Source: JBKBIP01 sp046297495 (GTDB lineage: Bacteria; Planctomycetota; Planctomycetia; Gemmatales; Gemmataceae). From it: 64,000 bases of DNA. The position numbers and the translations under genes were made by a program. Below, one piece after another: positions 1 to 8,196 of this stretch (position 1 is the stretch's first letter; each line of letters opens with the position of its first letter). The notes under the pieces were generated by a model. That model saw only the letters and a program-made list of their open reading frames with translations, was not told the DNA's origin and did not search any database. The DNA lies in contig JBKBIP010000026.1 in NCBI GenBank assembly GCA_046297495.1, positions 21,180 to 85,179 of the forward strand, in the 5' to 3' direction.

Positions 1-434
1 GGGCCGCCTTCGTGGAGATTTATCAGAATTGCAAAATCTTCAACGACGGCGTCTTCGAGTATGCCACCGACAAAAGCGTCAAAGCGGATAACCTGCTCTA
101 CCTGGAGCACGGCAAACCGCTCATCTTCGGCAAGGACCGCACCAAGGGCATCCGTTTACATAACCTTGATCCCGAAGTGGTGACGCTGGGCAACGGCATC
201 ACTGTGGATGATTTGCTGATCCATGACGAACGGGCCGAAGAACCGAGCTTGGCCTATTTGCTCAGCCGCATGGTGCAGCCGCGCTTCCCGGAGTGTATCG
301 GCGTGTTCCGCTGCGTCGAACAACCGACTTACGACGAAGTGCTCAACCAACAAATCGCCGACACCATTCAGAAGAAAGGGACGGGCAAGCTGGAAGAATT
401 GTTCGCCAGCGACGATACGTGGGTAGTCCAATAG
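1..434 (+). CDS. korB: 2-oxoacid:ferredoxin oxidoreductase, beta subunit (3' part)
   Basis: The C-terminal part of the thiamine-diphosphate-binding beta subunit of a 2-oxoacid:ferredoxin oxidoreductase, probably the 2-oxoglutarate (KorB) type, which converts 2-oxoglutarate and CoA to succinyl-CoA with reduction of ferredoxin. The reading frame is open to the left edge (codons from base 3), so the N-terminal half with most cofactor residues lies outside the window. The visible protein starts AAFVEIYQNCKIFNDGVFEY and continues through a segment resembling the substrate-proximal and C-terminal regions of KorB. The alpha subunit gene would be expected just upstream. A strong hairpin follows the stop codon. 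Assignment to Kor rather than Por or another 2-oxoacid is from overall resemblance only. Confidence 0.85.
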   Translation, partial: AAFVEIYQNCKIFNDGVFEYATDKSVKADNLLYLEHGKPLIFGKDRTKGIRLHNLDPEVVTLGNGITVDDLLIHDERAEEPSLAYLLSRMVQPRFPECIGVFRCVEQPTYDEVLNQQIADTIQKKGTGKLEELFASDDTWVVQ

Positions 435-456
435 TCTAATTTTCCCTAATATAATC

Positions 457-510
457 AACCAGAAACGGGAAGGATGTCACCTCCCTTCCCGTTTCTGGTT
501 GTTGTGTTTT
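457..510 (+). terminator. Rho-independent terminator after korB
   Basis: A perfect 17-bp inverted repeat (arms 457-473 and 484-500, AACCAGAAACGGGAAGG and its complement) with a 10-nt loop is followed by a T-rich stretch (GTTGTGTTTT). It lies 23 bases after the korB stop codon and before the next plus-strand gene. Confidence 0.85.
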
Positions 511-578
511 CGTTGGTTTCGAGAATTGGGCGGCTCGGACTCTCCACGCGAAACGATCCATTCCAAAATGGCAAAGAC

Positions 579-1094
579 ATGATTTGTCCTCATTGTGGCC
601 ACGACAACTTGCCAGGCAGCGAAACGTGCGACCGTTGCCTTCAAGACTTGACCCAGCTGGACCAGCCGGTCGCGCAGGATCGCGTCGAGCGTAGCTTGAT
701 GGAGGACGAAGTCGCCTCCTTGAATCCGGCGCGCCCCGTCACGGCGCCGCCGAACGCCACGATTCGCCAAGCGCTGGACACCATGCTCGGCATGGGCGTT
801 GGTTCCTTATTGATCATTAACGAGAATCAAGAGTTGGTGGGTATTCTCAGCGAGCGGGACTTGCTGTTGAAAGTGGCAGGCATTCACGAGCCATACATGG
901 ATTTACCCGTGTCGCAGTTCATGACCCCCCAACCCGAAACCATCGCCGCTGACGATACCTTGGCATTCGGTCTGCACAAGATGGACGTCGGTGGCTACCG
1001 CCATCTGCCTGTCATGAAAGACGGCCGGCCCGAAGGTGTCATTTCCGTCCGCGACATGATCCGGCACATTACCCAGCTGTGCAAGTTATCTTAA
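579..1094 (+). CDS. Zinc-ribbon and tandem CBS domain protein
   Basis: A 171-residue cytoplasmic protein. It begins with a CPHCG...CDRC zinc ribbon (residues 3-20) and continues with two CBS motifs (about residues 45-105 and 110-170), the pair that forms one Bateman module binding adenosyl nucleotides. No catalytic domain is attached, so a sensory or regulatory role is likely; the partner is unknown. The frame is open further upstream, but that extension would run back into the korB terminator and has no ribosome site. The ATG at 579 places the zinc ribbon at the N-terminus, as is usual for such rubredoxin-like ribbons. A degenerate half-copy of the dispersed palindrome (CGCGAAACGATCCATTC) sits at 547-563, just upstream. 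Confidence 0.8.
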   Translation: MICPHCGHDNLPGSETCDRCLQDLTQLDQPVAQDRVERSLMEDEVASLNPARPVTAPPNATIRQALDTMLGMGVGSLLIINENQELVGILSERDLLLKVAGIHEPYMDLPVSQFMTPQPETIAADDTLAFGLHKMDVGGYRHLPVMKDGRPEGVISVRDMIRHITQLCKLS

Positions 1095-1259
1095 ATAGCT
1101 TGTCATCTGCTGAATGACGAAGATAGAGCGGTTCACGCTTTAACCCATGCATGGCCCAAGCCATCTGCATCATTCAACAATTGACAGACTATTAGGTTGT
1201 CCTTGTCGCCCGACAAACAACGAGCTGGTAGGAAACGGGGTTGCTTGTTTGCCTTTCGA

Positions 1260-2477
1260 TCACGTCTCTCCCGCCAAGGCAGAAGCCACCCGTGAGGTGG
1301 AGCGCAAGGCGGCGACGGCTATGAAGATGTTAATGAACGCAGCCAGTATGCCGAGATAGGGAATGATGGCAGCAATGCACAGAATGCAATACGTGATCAT
1401 CAACCCTCGGCTCGCGGGGGAGATATCGAGATCACGACGAGCGGCGCAGCGATTAAGCTCATCCGCCAAACCTGGCAGCACCACGAACGCCCAATAGAAA
1501 TTGAAGAACGGGATGAATAGAAACCCCAGCGCCTTGCCGGGTGTGGTTCGCGCTGCGCCGTCCTGCACTTGGCCCCACATTTTGTAGAGCAACACGCCAA
1601 AAATAAGGGCTTGGCCGAACAGGGCACGCACTGCCAAGATAATAGCTCCAGCCAGGAAAAATGACCAAAAGAGTATCCACGGTTGACTGCGGGCCGCCGC
1701 GGCTTTGCGGGCATTGTTGAGGCGCTGCAAAGCCAGATCCACTTTACTTGTCTTCTCGTTGAATTGTCGAACCTCGTCTCCCTGAGCAGCCAGCAATTCC
1801 GCTGTCGCCCGTGACACTTCGGGGGAGTCACGCAGGGCGGTTTGCGTCATGATCAAACCGGCCATCCCGCCAACGGCCACTAAACTAGACACAATCAGAG
1901 TCACGACGGATGTCACGTACCAGCGATAGCCGGTTTGGATACTTCGCTTGCCCAACATGAAGCCAAAGACGATGAGTTCCATCAGCATGAACAGGCCCGC
2001 TAGTATCGCTCCGCCGAAGACAATGGCCGTCCAATAATACAAGGAAGGAGCAGCGATCCGCTCCTCGGCTTTTTTCCGAACATCCAAGTAGCGTTGAAAT
2101 GAATCCTCACTATAGCCAGACATCCAGGTGTCTTGGGCTTGAAGCACTTCGGGATCGTTTTGTAAGCGATCATTCATGTCATACAACATCAAGAAGCCTT
2201 TGCCCACGGCCGCCAAACTCCCCAGCGCTAGAATGATACATACAAACCAAAAAATTGGCTTGCGGGGCTGAGTGCGTGTTTGCTTCTTCTTTTTCGACTG
2301 TGGATAAGCGGTTAATGACGGTGGCGAAACTGTCTCCATCAGGCCAACTTCTTGCCCAACAGGCACAAGCATGATTGTGCCACATCCAGGGCATTTGATA
2401 CGTTTACCGGCGAGATTGTCATTGACGCGGAGTGGTTTTTGACAATCGGAATTCTCACAACGGATGCGGATCGGCAT
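1260..2477 (-). CDS. Zinc-ribbon multi-pass membrane protein
   Basis: A 405-residue protein with an N-terminal zinc ribbon (MPIRIRCENSDCQKPLRV, then CPGCG) and a cytosolic linker. Several hydrophobic segments follow, including WFVCIILALGSLAAVGKG and IFGVLLYKMWG, and the last third has FLFIPFFNFYWAFVVLPGLA. That last motif is typical of the DUF4328/GYF-type membrane proteins whose conserved block reads like a short four-helix bundle. Function unknown; the ribbon-plus-membrane arrangement is common in planctomycetes. The ATG at 2477 is preferred because the ribbon begins there; the longer frame upstream has no recognisable domain. Neighbours are on the same strand to the right (amidotransferase-like gene) but 284 bases away, so it is probably a separate transcript. 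Confidence 0.75.
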   Translation of the reverse strand: MPIRIRCENSDCQKPLRVNDNLAGKRIKCPGCGTIMLVPVGQEVGLMETVSPPSLTAYPQSKKKKQTRTQPRKPIFWFVCIILALGSLAAVGKGFLMLYDMNDRLQNDPEVLQAQDTWMSGYSEDSFQRYLDVRKKAEERIAAPSLYYWTAIVFGGAILAGLFMLMELIVFGFMLGKRSIQTGYRWYVTSVVTLIVSSLVAVGGMAGLIMTQTALRDSPEVSRATAELLAAQGDEVRQFNEKTSKVDLALQRLNNARKAAAARSQPWILFWSFFLAGAIILAVRALFGQALIFGVLLYKMWGQVQDGAARTTPGKALGFLFIPFFNFYWAFVVLPGLADELNRCAARRDLDISPASRGLMITYCILCIAAIIPYLGILAAFINIFIAVAALRSTSRVASALAGET

Positions 2478-2761
2478 GGTAGGATCTCGAAAGACTTTCA
2501 CGGGAAGGTCCGATAAGTGTTCCCCGCGCAGACCATCTGCGCAGGCGGCGTCTTGCCGTTGTCGGTTCGTAAACGGAAAGAAGGGCACCGCGAACGCAAA
2601 GGCTGATTGCTGGGAAGCCCATCCTTGGCGGCGTCGCAAGTGCGATTCTCTGATTATATTATTGTGACTGAAGCCGTGTTTCCGACAAAAGATCGGTTCC
2701 CCGGACTATAAGGTGAACCGCTCAGAAATGCGGGCGAACGCCTCCACTCCGCGCAACGTGC

Positions 2762-3514
2762 TCACGCGGCCAAGCCCATGCGCCGCGATTGCCGCTGGCA
2801 GGCTTCGACGAAGCTTTCGAACAGCTGGCGATCCAGGGCGGTGGCGGACTCCGCTTCGGGATGCCATTGCACGCCGACGCAGAACCAATCGGGATCGACC
2901 GTCTCGATGGCCTCGATGACGCCATCGGGGGCGACGGCGCTGACGCGCAGATTGGCGCCGAGCTGGCGAACGGCTTGGTGATGATCGCTCGTCACGCATA
3001 ATTCACCGCCGCCATAAATCTCGTCCATGCGCGTGTTCGGCTCGATGAGCACGGCATGTCGGTGTGGTTCGCCGGGAACGTCGCGGTGAGGCAGGGCGCG
3101 CGGCTGGTCTTCGGGCAAGTGCGCGTACAAGGTACCGCCGAGGGCGACGTTGAGCTGTTGCATGCCAAGGCCGATGGCCAGCAGGGAGATTTGCCGTTCC
3201 AACACCCGTGCCAGCAACAGACTATCCGCCTTGTGGCGACGCTCGGCGAGCGGCTGAATCGATTTGTGCAGGCTCCAGCCGTGCTGGCGCGGGTCGATGT
3301 CCGAGCCGCCGACGAGCACGACGCCATCGAGTTGATCGAGCAGCGGATCGATTTCATTGGGTTTGTCCAGCGGCGGCAGGAGCAAGGGCAAGCCGCCCGC
3401 CGCCACGATGGCGTCGAAATAACCGACCGGTAGCCGAACCTGCGCCGGCCCTGTCTTACCGGCTGGCACGTAATCCATATTGATACCGATGAACGGGCGC
3501 GCTTGGTGAGCCAT
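2762..3514 (-). CDS. Class I glutamine amidotransferase-like protein (peptidase C26 fold), nucleophile missing
   Basis: A 250-residue member of the gamma-glutamyl-gamma-aminobutyrate hydrolase (PuuD/peptidase C26) family. Visible family motifs are GVVLVGGSDIDPRQHG near residue 65-79, the elbow region, LNVALGGTLYAHLPED, and the His-Glu pair in GVQWHPE near the C-terminus. Functional members have a nucleophile elbow reading GICRGMQ. Here it reads AIGLGMQ, so glycine 115 stands where the catalytic cysteine should be. The His and Glu are retained. The protein therefore cannot use the usual thiol chemistry and may be a binding or scaffold protein. The ATG at 3514 follows a GGAGGGAG ribosome site; the TTG one codon earlier is less likely. 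Confidence 0.85.
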   Translation of the reverse strand: MAHQARPFIGINMDYVPAGKTGPAQVRLPVGYFDAIVAAGGLPLLLPPLDKPNEIDPLLDQLDGVVLVGGSDIDPRQHGWSLHKSIQPLAERRHKADSLLLARVLERQISLLAIGLGMQQLNVALGGTLYAHLPEDQPRALPHRDVPGEPHRHAVLIEPNTRMDEIYGGGELCVTSDHHQAVRQLGANLRVSAVAPDGVIEAIETVDPDWFCVGVQWHPEAESATALDRQLFESFVEACQRQSRRMGLAA

Positions 3515-3517
3515 CAA

Positions 3518-3903
3518 ACTCCCTCCAGGAGAAAATACCCTGCTTGGTTTTCTGGTTCTTCCGTTTGTTCGTGCGGTTGCGGAGAGGGATTAGTCCGCGC
3601 GGACGGTCGTCGCCGAGCGCGAACCGCTGAATCAACAAGTCCATACACTAAAAACGGAAGACCCAGTTTTCTCGTTCCGATTTTCCCAACTGGCGGACTC
3701 TCTCCGACGTTCGGCTCACGCAATTGCCAGCTTGGCGGGCGGAAGTATAGGGAGGGGTCAGGATTGGAACAAGAGGGAAATGGCAGGGGGGAGTGATGCT
3801 TCCTCGAAGTTCCCGAGCTACCTGCTCCATTACCTGATTTCGGCGAATTTCACGTTGGTTTTTTGGAACACGATGAACGTCAACCCGACGAAAGGAGGAT
3901 GGC
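3518..3903. other. Gene-free interval between divergent genes
   Basis: A 386-base interval between two divergently oriented genes. It contains the perfect 12-bp palindrome GTCCGCGCGGAC at 3593-3604. A worn copy of the dispersed palindrome is also present, with only the right arm (GAGCGCGAACCGCTGAATC, 3615-3633) well preserved. No convincing gene or promoter was recognised. Confidence 0.5.
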
Positions 3904-4122
3904 ATGGAACTGGAAGGCGGTGTCCATCACGGCGTCATCATCCCGGACGATGCGACGGCATTGCCGGAGGGAACCCGCGTGCGCATCATCCTTTCTCCGG
4001 TCGAGGAACCACGACCGTTCGGCGAACGGTTCGCCCAATTCAAAGGCGCAATCCCCGACTTGCCAGCCGACTTGGCCGATTCCCAGTTCGCGCCGGTAAA
4101 GCCAGCCGGCGCGAACCGATGA
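3904..4122 (+). CDS. Orphan antitoxin-like small protein
   Basis: A 72-residue protein preceded by a textbook ribosome site (AAAGGAGG, 6 bases before the ATG). The first 30 residues (MELEGGVHHGVIIPDDA, then LPEGTRVRIIL) match the beta-rich DNA-binding half of small antitoxin-like proteins common in planctomycetes and cyanobacteria. The tail (FGERFAQFKGAIPDLPADLA) resembles the toxin-embracing segment of VapB-type antitoxins, which often read GLPADLA-like. No PIN-domain or other toxin gene follows; the next 307 bases are non-coding. It is therefore either an orphan antitoxin or a stand-alone regulator. The toxin-antitoxin link is inference. Confidence 0.6.
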   Translation: MELEGGVHHGVIIPDDATALPEGTRVRIILSPVEEPRPFGERFAQFKGAIPDLPADLADSQFAPVKPAGANR

Positions 4123-4429
4123 GGCCAATAATTAAGAAAGGCCATCTCTCCCCCGAACCTTCCCATCGGCCCGTCGCTTCTTCTCGATTGGTGATGATAA
4201 CCATTCACGCCGGCTTCCTCGCTTCACGCCCGGTTCCGAGCGCGAAGCGAGGAATTCCCTTGGGCGCTCGATTCTTCTCCTCGACGCCACCCCTTTCACT
4301 TGCACAATCCTGCCATTTTGCCCACCATATTTGATGGAATGTTCAAGGAATCTTTGATATTACATTGTTATACCGTGCTACAATAGATGAAAATATGGTG
4401 TTCCCATTCTCCCATCGGAGACTTGCCTC
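4123..4429. other. Intergenic interval with palindrome and AT-rich promoter-like stretch
   Basis: A 307-base gap. It holds one copy of the dispersed palindrome (4215-4254) and then an unusually AT-rich stretch (about 4328-4396). That stretch contains TTGATA (4354-4359) and TACAAT (4379-4384), a possible promoter for the LRR lipoprotein gene. The 19-base spacer is longer than ideal, so the promoter is tentative. Confidence 0.4.
4215..4254. repeat. Dispersed palindrome, copy 1
   Basis: Arms TTCCTCGCTTCACGC (4215-4229) and GCGCGAAGCGAGGAA (4240-4254) pair with one mismatch around a 10-base loop. It differs from the family consensus (ATCGTTTCGCG) by changes present in both arms. It lies between two plus-strand genes. 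Confidence 0.7.
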
Positions 4430-5434
4430 ATGGCTCGGACTCCCCATTGGTTTTGGATTAACTGTGGTTGGCTCGTAATGCTTGGAATGGCGGGCTGTGG
4501 CTCTCGACCGCCGGAGCCGCAACCTGTCAAACAAGCCAAACCCGTTCCCCCCGCGCCCCCCGTGCGGGAATCCGAGGTCATGACCGCCATTAAGCAGCTC
4601 GGCGGCGAGCTGGTGGAAATACGCTCGCTCGATGGCGAACGATGGCATGGCCTGAAGTTTCGCGGCGGCCAATTCACCGACGCTTACGGGGCGTGGCTAT
4701 GCCAAATGCCCCAGGTGGAAAGCCTGGATTTGTGGACGACGCGCATCACGGATGACGGCTTGACGGCGGTGGCGCGGCTTTCTCATCTCCAACGCTTATC
4801 GTTGCCCATGCGCGTTGGGGATGCCGGGCTGAAAGCCATCGCCCACCTATCGGAGCTGCGCGAGCTGGACCTGGGATTCACTCACGTCACGGATGCCGGG
4901 ATGCCGGAATTGCGCTCCTTGACCCAGCTGCGACGGCTGAACCTGGGCTGCACGCGGATCACCGACCGGGGCTTGCGTGCGCTGGCGCCGCTGCGCGAGC
5001 TGTGCGAGCTGGACCTATCGGGTACGCGGATCACGGATGCCAGTTTGCCGGCGCTGGTCCATTTTCCCCAGCTGCGGAAACTATCTTTGCCCAGCGGTAT
5101 TACCGATGCCGGCTTGAAGCATCTGGCGGCCCTGCCCGCGCTGCGAGAATTGTACTTGTGCAGTCCCGCCGTAACCGACGCCGGATTGTCGGAGCTTGCC
5201 TCCTTACGGCAACTGCGCGTGCTCGCTCTGCGCCATAGTCAGGTCAGCGCCGAGGGCTTGCGGCAGCTGGCCAGCCTGGAACAGTTGCGGACGCTGGATG
5301 TCTGCCATACCCCAATCACCGAAGCGGACCTGCAACGGTTGCGCTCGTTCCTGCCCTATTGTCACATCATTGACGCTAACGACTGCGACTTGCCCCCAGA
5401 GGGTGTTCTTGGACCATTGGGGGAGATTCGGTAG
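4430..5434 (+). CDS. Leucine-rich-repeat lipoprotein
   Basis: A 334-residue predicted lipoprotein. The N-terminus has a hydrophobic signal peptide ending in a lipobox (LGMAGC, Cys about residue 23), then a Pro/Glu linker (RPPEPQPVKQAKPVPPAPP). From about residue 95 to 310 there are roughly nine leucine-rich repeats of about 24 residues in the pattern LTQLRRLNLGCTRITDRGL. These resemble the cysteine-free LRRs abundant in Gemmataceae. The protein would sit on a membrane facing the periplasm or exterior and probably mediates protein binding; no partner is evident from the context. GGAGA precedes the ATG. It is followed by the metal-ATPase pair but the 129-base gap makes co-transcription uncertain. 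Confidence 0.85.
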   Translation: MARTPHWFWINCGWLVMLGMAGCGSRPPEPQPVKQAKPVPPAPPVRESEVMTAIKQLGGELVEIRSLDGERWHGLKFRGGQFTDAYGAWLCQMPQVESLDLWTTRITDDGLTAVARLSHLQRLSLPMRVGDAGLKAIAHLSELRELDLGFTHVTDAGMPELRSLTQLRRLNLGCTRITDRGLRALAPLRELCELDLSGTRITDASLPALVHFPQLRKLSLPSGITDAGLKHLAALPALRELYLCSPAVTDAGLSELASLRQLRVLALRHSQVSAEGLRQLASLEQLRTLDVCHTPITEADLQRLRSFLPYCHIIDANDCDLPPEGVLGPLGEIR

Positions 5435-5563
5435 AATGGAAGAAGTAATGAAACCGCCTTGCATTTATCGTTTCGGGCACGCTCTGGATTCTCCGCGTGA
5501 ACCGATAAAACCGACGCAGGCGGAAATGGGATTCATTTTGAAGTGTTGCGGAGGTGGCCGGTT

Positions 5564-5839
5564 ATGGCTTGGGCACAAATCTTCTCCTCACGGGCGGCGT
5601 ATTTCGTCATGGGGGCGGCGGCGGCGGGCACGGTATGCGCTTCGCCGGGCGTCAAGGAGGCCCTGCGCACGGCGCTGCGCAAGAGCATCAAAGGGGGCCT
5701 CCTCGTCAAACGCGAGGTGCAGACCATTTACGAGCAAGTCCGCGAGGAATTGGAAGACCTGACGGCGGAAGCCGAAGCGGAAATCGCGGCCGATACGGAA
5801 GCGGCCGGCAAGCCAGCCAAGGACCAACCGGAAGCCTAA
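5564..5839 (+). CDS. Small membrane protein paired with a metal P-type ATPase (DUF5132/PacL-like)
   Basis: A 91-residue protein starting MAWAQIFSSRAAYFVMGAAA, with one N-terminal hydrophobic segment. A basic stretch follows (LRTALRKSIKGGLLVKREVQ), then an acidic, Ala/Glu-rich tail (ELEDLTAEAEAEIAADTEAA) likely to be helical. The layout matches DUF5132-type proteins and resembles the mycobacterial PacL (DUF1490) proteins, small membrane scaffolds encoded beside P1B ATPases. Unlike PacL1 it has no His/Asp metal-binding tail. The gene ends 3 bases before the ATPase start, so the two are almost certainly co-transcribed and may form one efflux complex (inference). GGAGGTGG precedes the ATG at 5564; the longer frame starts without such a site. 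Confidence 0.75.
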   Translation: MAWAQIFSSRAAYFVMGAAAAGTVCASPGVKEALRTALRKSIKGGLLVKREVQTIYEQVREELEDLTAEAEAEIAADTEAAGKPAKDQPEA

Positions 5840-5842
5840 GCA

Positions 5843-8110
5843 ATGAATCGACCTGTTCTCCCCTCACCCCGGCTGTGGCTGCGCTCCTCGGTGCCGGGCC
5901 GACAACGTTGGGAAGCTCCCGCCTTAATGAATGCACCACGTCGGGCCGCCGCCGTGCAGCGGTTTCTGTGCCAGCAACCCGGAATGGGCGAAGTTCATGT
6001 CAATCCCGTGACGGGGCGGCTGTTGCTGTATTGTGACCGCTCTTTAGACCCCGTCGCCATCGAGCCGCTGCTCCACGCCGCGCTGGCCCAGCCACCGTTG
6101 AGCGCGGACGACTATCACGCCTGGCAGCACGAGCACGACCACGAGCATGGGTGCAAGATCGATCACTACCACGGTGACGCTTGCGGGCACGATCACGACC
6201 ATGAACATGATGTCGAAACGGCCCAGCGCAACATGATCCTCGGCGGCGTCGTGTTGTTGGGGTTGTTGGTCAAGCGGCTGATCTTTGGGCCGGGACGCTT
6301 CGCCGGCAATCCGGTGTTGTTCGCCATCAGCTCGGCGGCGGCGATCATCTCCGGCTATCCGTTCATTCGCGGGGCGGTGCGTTCGGCCAGCGGCCAAAGC
6401 GGCATCACCACCGATACCTTGGTCGGTTCCGCGACTTTGGCCAGCATCGTGCTGCGCGAGAGTGTCACCGCCTTGGTGGTGATTTGGCTTTTGAATGTCG
6501 GCGAATACCTGCAAGCCCTGACGCTGCGGCGCACCAACCGCGCCATCCGCGCCTTGCTGGAAATCAGCGACGAGGAAGTCTGGCTCGTGGTGGGAGATGT
6601 CGAGGCCCGGCGGCTGGTGACCGAAATTCAACCCGGCGACGTGGTAGCCATCTACGCCGGCGACCGCATCCCGGTGGACGGCCAAGTCATCAAAGGCCAA
6701 GGAACCGTCAACGAAGCGCCGATCACTGGCGAGAGTATGCCGGTCAGCCACACCCCTGGCGATACGGTCTTCGCGGGGACCATCTTGCTCAGCGGCGACC
6801 TGCGCATTCGAGTCGAAAAAGTCGGCATGGATACGGCAGTAGGCCGGCTCATTCGCCGCGTCGAGGAGGCCCAAGAGCTACGAGCGCCGATCCAGACCAT
6901 TGGTGAACGCTTTTCCGAACGCTTCGTGCCAGTCTCCTTCTGTTTGGCCATCGGTGTCTTCGTGGTCACGGGGGACATCCGCCGGTCACTGACCATGCTG
7001 CTAATCGCTTGTCCCTGCGCGGCCGGCCTGGCGACTCCCACCGCCGTCAGCGCCGCCATCGGCAACGGCGCCCGCCGCGGCATTCTCATCAAAGGGGGGA
7101 CTCATCTGGAGAATGCGGCCAAGGTGGACACGGTGGTTTTCGACAAGACCGGCACCTTGACCATCGGCTTGCCCGGCGTGGAACGGGTCATCGCCTTGGA
7201 TGAGCGCTACACGCCGGATCAGGTGCTGGCCATCGCCGCCACCGGGGAATTGCACTCGCAACATCCGCTGGCCCTGGCCGTGGTGCGGCACGCCGAGAAT
7301 CGCGAGATCGTCATTCCGCCCCACGAGGAATGCGAGGTCATCATTGGCCGAGGGATGCACGCTTTCGGCGACAATAGCCAGGTGCTGGTCGGCAATCAAC
7401 GGCTGCTCGAGCAATTCGACGTGGCCATTTCCGACGAAGGGTACGACCTGTTCACGCGGCACGCCGAGGCCGGCGAAACCATGATGTACGTGGCCCATCA
7501 GGGCCGCTTGATCGGTCTCATCGGCGTGCGCGACAAGATTCGTCCCGAAGCGGCAGTGGCCCTGAGCGAGCTGCGCCGCGCTGGCATCCGCGACTTGCTC
7601 ATGTACACTGGCGACGGCGATGAATCGGCTCGCAGCGTCGCCCACCATGTCGGCCTGACCAATTGGCAAGCGCGAATGCTTCCCGAGGAAAAGTACGAAC
7701 GCATCCGCGAGCTGCGCGAGCAAGGGCATCACATGGCCATGGTCGGCGATGGCATCAACGACGCCCCGGCTTTGGCCTTGGCCGATGTGGGCATCGCCAT
7801 GGGAACGGCAGGATCAGACGTGGCCATCGAAGCCGCCGACATTGCCTTGGCAGCAGACGACTTGCGCCGCGTCGCCACCACCATCCGCCTCAGCCGCCGA
7901 GCGCTGGAGATTATCCGCCAGAACTACGCCATGGCGCTCGGCGTCAACTCGGTGGGGGTGCTAGTCGGCGCCCTGGGGGCCATCAATCCCTTTATCGCCG
8001 CCATCTTGCACAACCTCAGCACGCTGCTAGTGGTCGTCAACTCCGCGCGCTTGATCGCTTACGATCCCGACCAGAATGATCAAGCGGATGCGCGGAACAA
8101 AGTGCGTTAG
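5843..8110 (+). CDS. Heavy-metal translocating P-type ATPase (P1B)
   Basis: A 755-residue P1B ATPase that would export a transition metal from the cytoplasm. Order of parts: a degenerate HMA-like domain without the CxxC pair (residues about 15-85); a His/Asp-rich segment (HEHDHEHGCKIDHYHGDACG and on, about 93-125), probably a metal sensor; paired membrane helices; the actuator motif TGES; the intramembrane metal motif CPC (390-392) in CPCAAGLATP, where most relatives have CPCALGLATP; the phosphorylation motif DKTGTLT from residue 434; the hinge GDGINDAPAL; and the C-terminal helix with HNLSTLLVVVNSARL. The last motif and the small membrane partner upstream resemble the CtpC/CtpG group, making Zn, Mn or Co likelier than Cu, but specificity cannot be read with certainty. 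A perfect copy of the dispersed palindrome follows. Confidence 0.92.
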   Translation: MNRPVLPSPRLWLRSSVPGRQRWEAPALMNAPRRAAAVQRFLCQQPGMGEVHVNPVTGRLLLYCDRSLDPVAIEPLLHAALAQPPLSADDYHAWQHEHDHEHGCKIDHYHGDACGHDHDHEHDVETAQRNMILGGVVLLGLLVKRLIFGPGRFAGNPVLFAISSAAAIISGYPFIRGAVRSASGQSGITTDTLVGSATLASIVLRESVTALVVIWLLNVGEYLQALTLRRTNRAIRALLEISDEEVWLVVGDVEARRLVTEIQPGDVVAIYAGDRIPVDGQVIKGQGTVNEAPITGESMPVSHTPGDTVFAGTILLSGDLRIRVEKVGMDTAVGRLIRRVEEAQELRAPIQTIGERFSERFVPVSFCLAIGVFVVTGDIRRSLTMLLIACPCAAGLATPTAVSAAIGNGARRGILIKGGTHLENAAKVDTVVFDKTGTLTIGLPGVERVIALDERYTPDQVLAIAATGELHSQHPLALAVVRHAENREIVIPPHEECEVIIGRGMHAFGDNSQVLVGNQRLLEQFDVAISDEGYDLFTRHAEAGETMMYVAHQGRLIGLIGVRDKIRPEAAVALSELRRAGIRDLLMYTGDGDESARSVAHHVGLTNWQARMLPEEKYERIRELREQGHHMAMVGDGINDAPALALADVGIAMGTAGSDVAIEAADIALAADDLRRVATTIRLSRRALEIIRQNYAMALGVNSVGVLVGALGAINPFIAAILHNLSTLLVVVNSARLIAYDPDQNDQADARNKVR

Positions 8111-8133
8111 ATTTGTCACTGCCGTTTCCGAAC

Positions 8134-8179
8134 GATTCATCGCTTCGCGCACGGACCGCCGCGCGCGAAGCGATGAATC
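8134..8179. repeat. Dispersed palindrome, copy 2 (perfect arms)
   Basis: Arms GATTCATCGCTTCGCGC (8134-8150) and GCGCGAAGCGATGAATC (8163-8179) are perfectly complementary over 17 bp with a 12-base loop. Relative to the consensus, T becomes C in the left arm and the matching A becomes G in the right arm. It sits between the convergent ATPase and thiE genes. No T-run follows on either side. Confidence 0.9.
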
Positions 8180-8196
8180 CACCCTCCCCGCGGCGT

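Noticed and set aside
8134..8179. Dispersed palindromes interpreted as Rho-independent terminators
   Set aside because: No T-run on either side, and several copies lie between divergent genes where nothing needs terminating.
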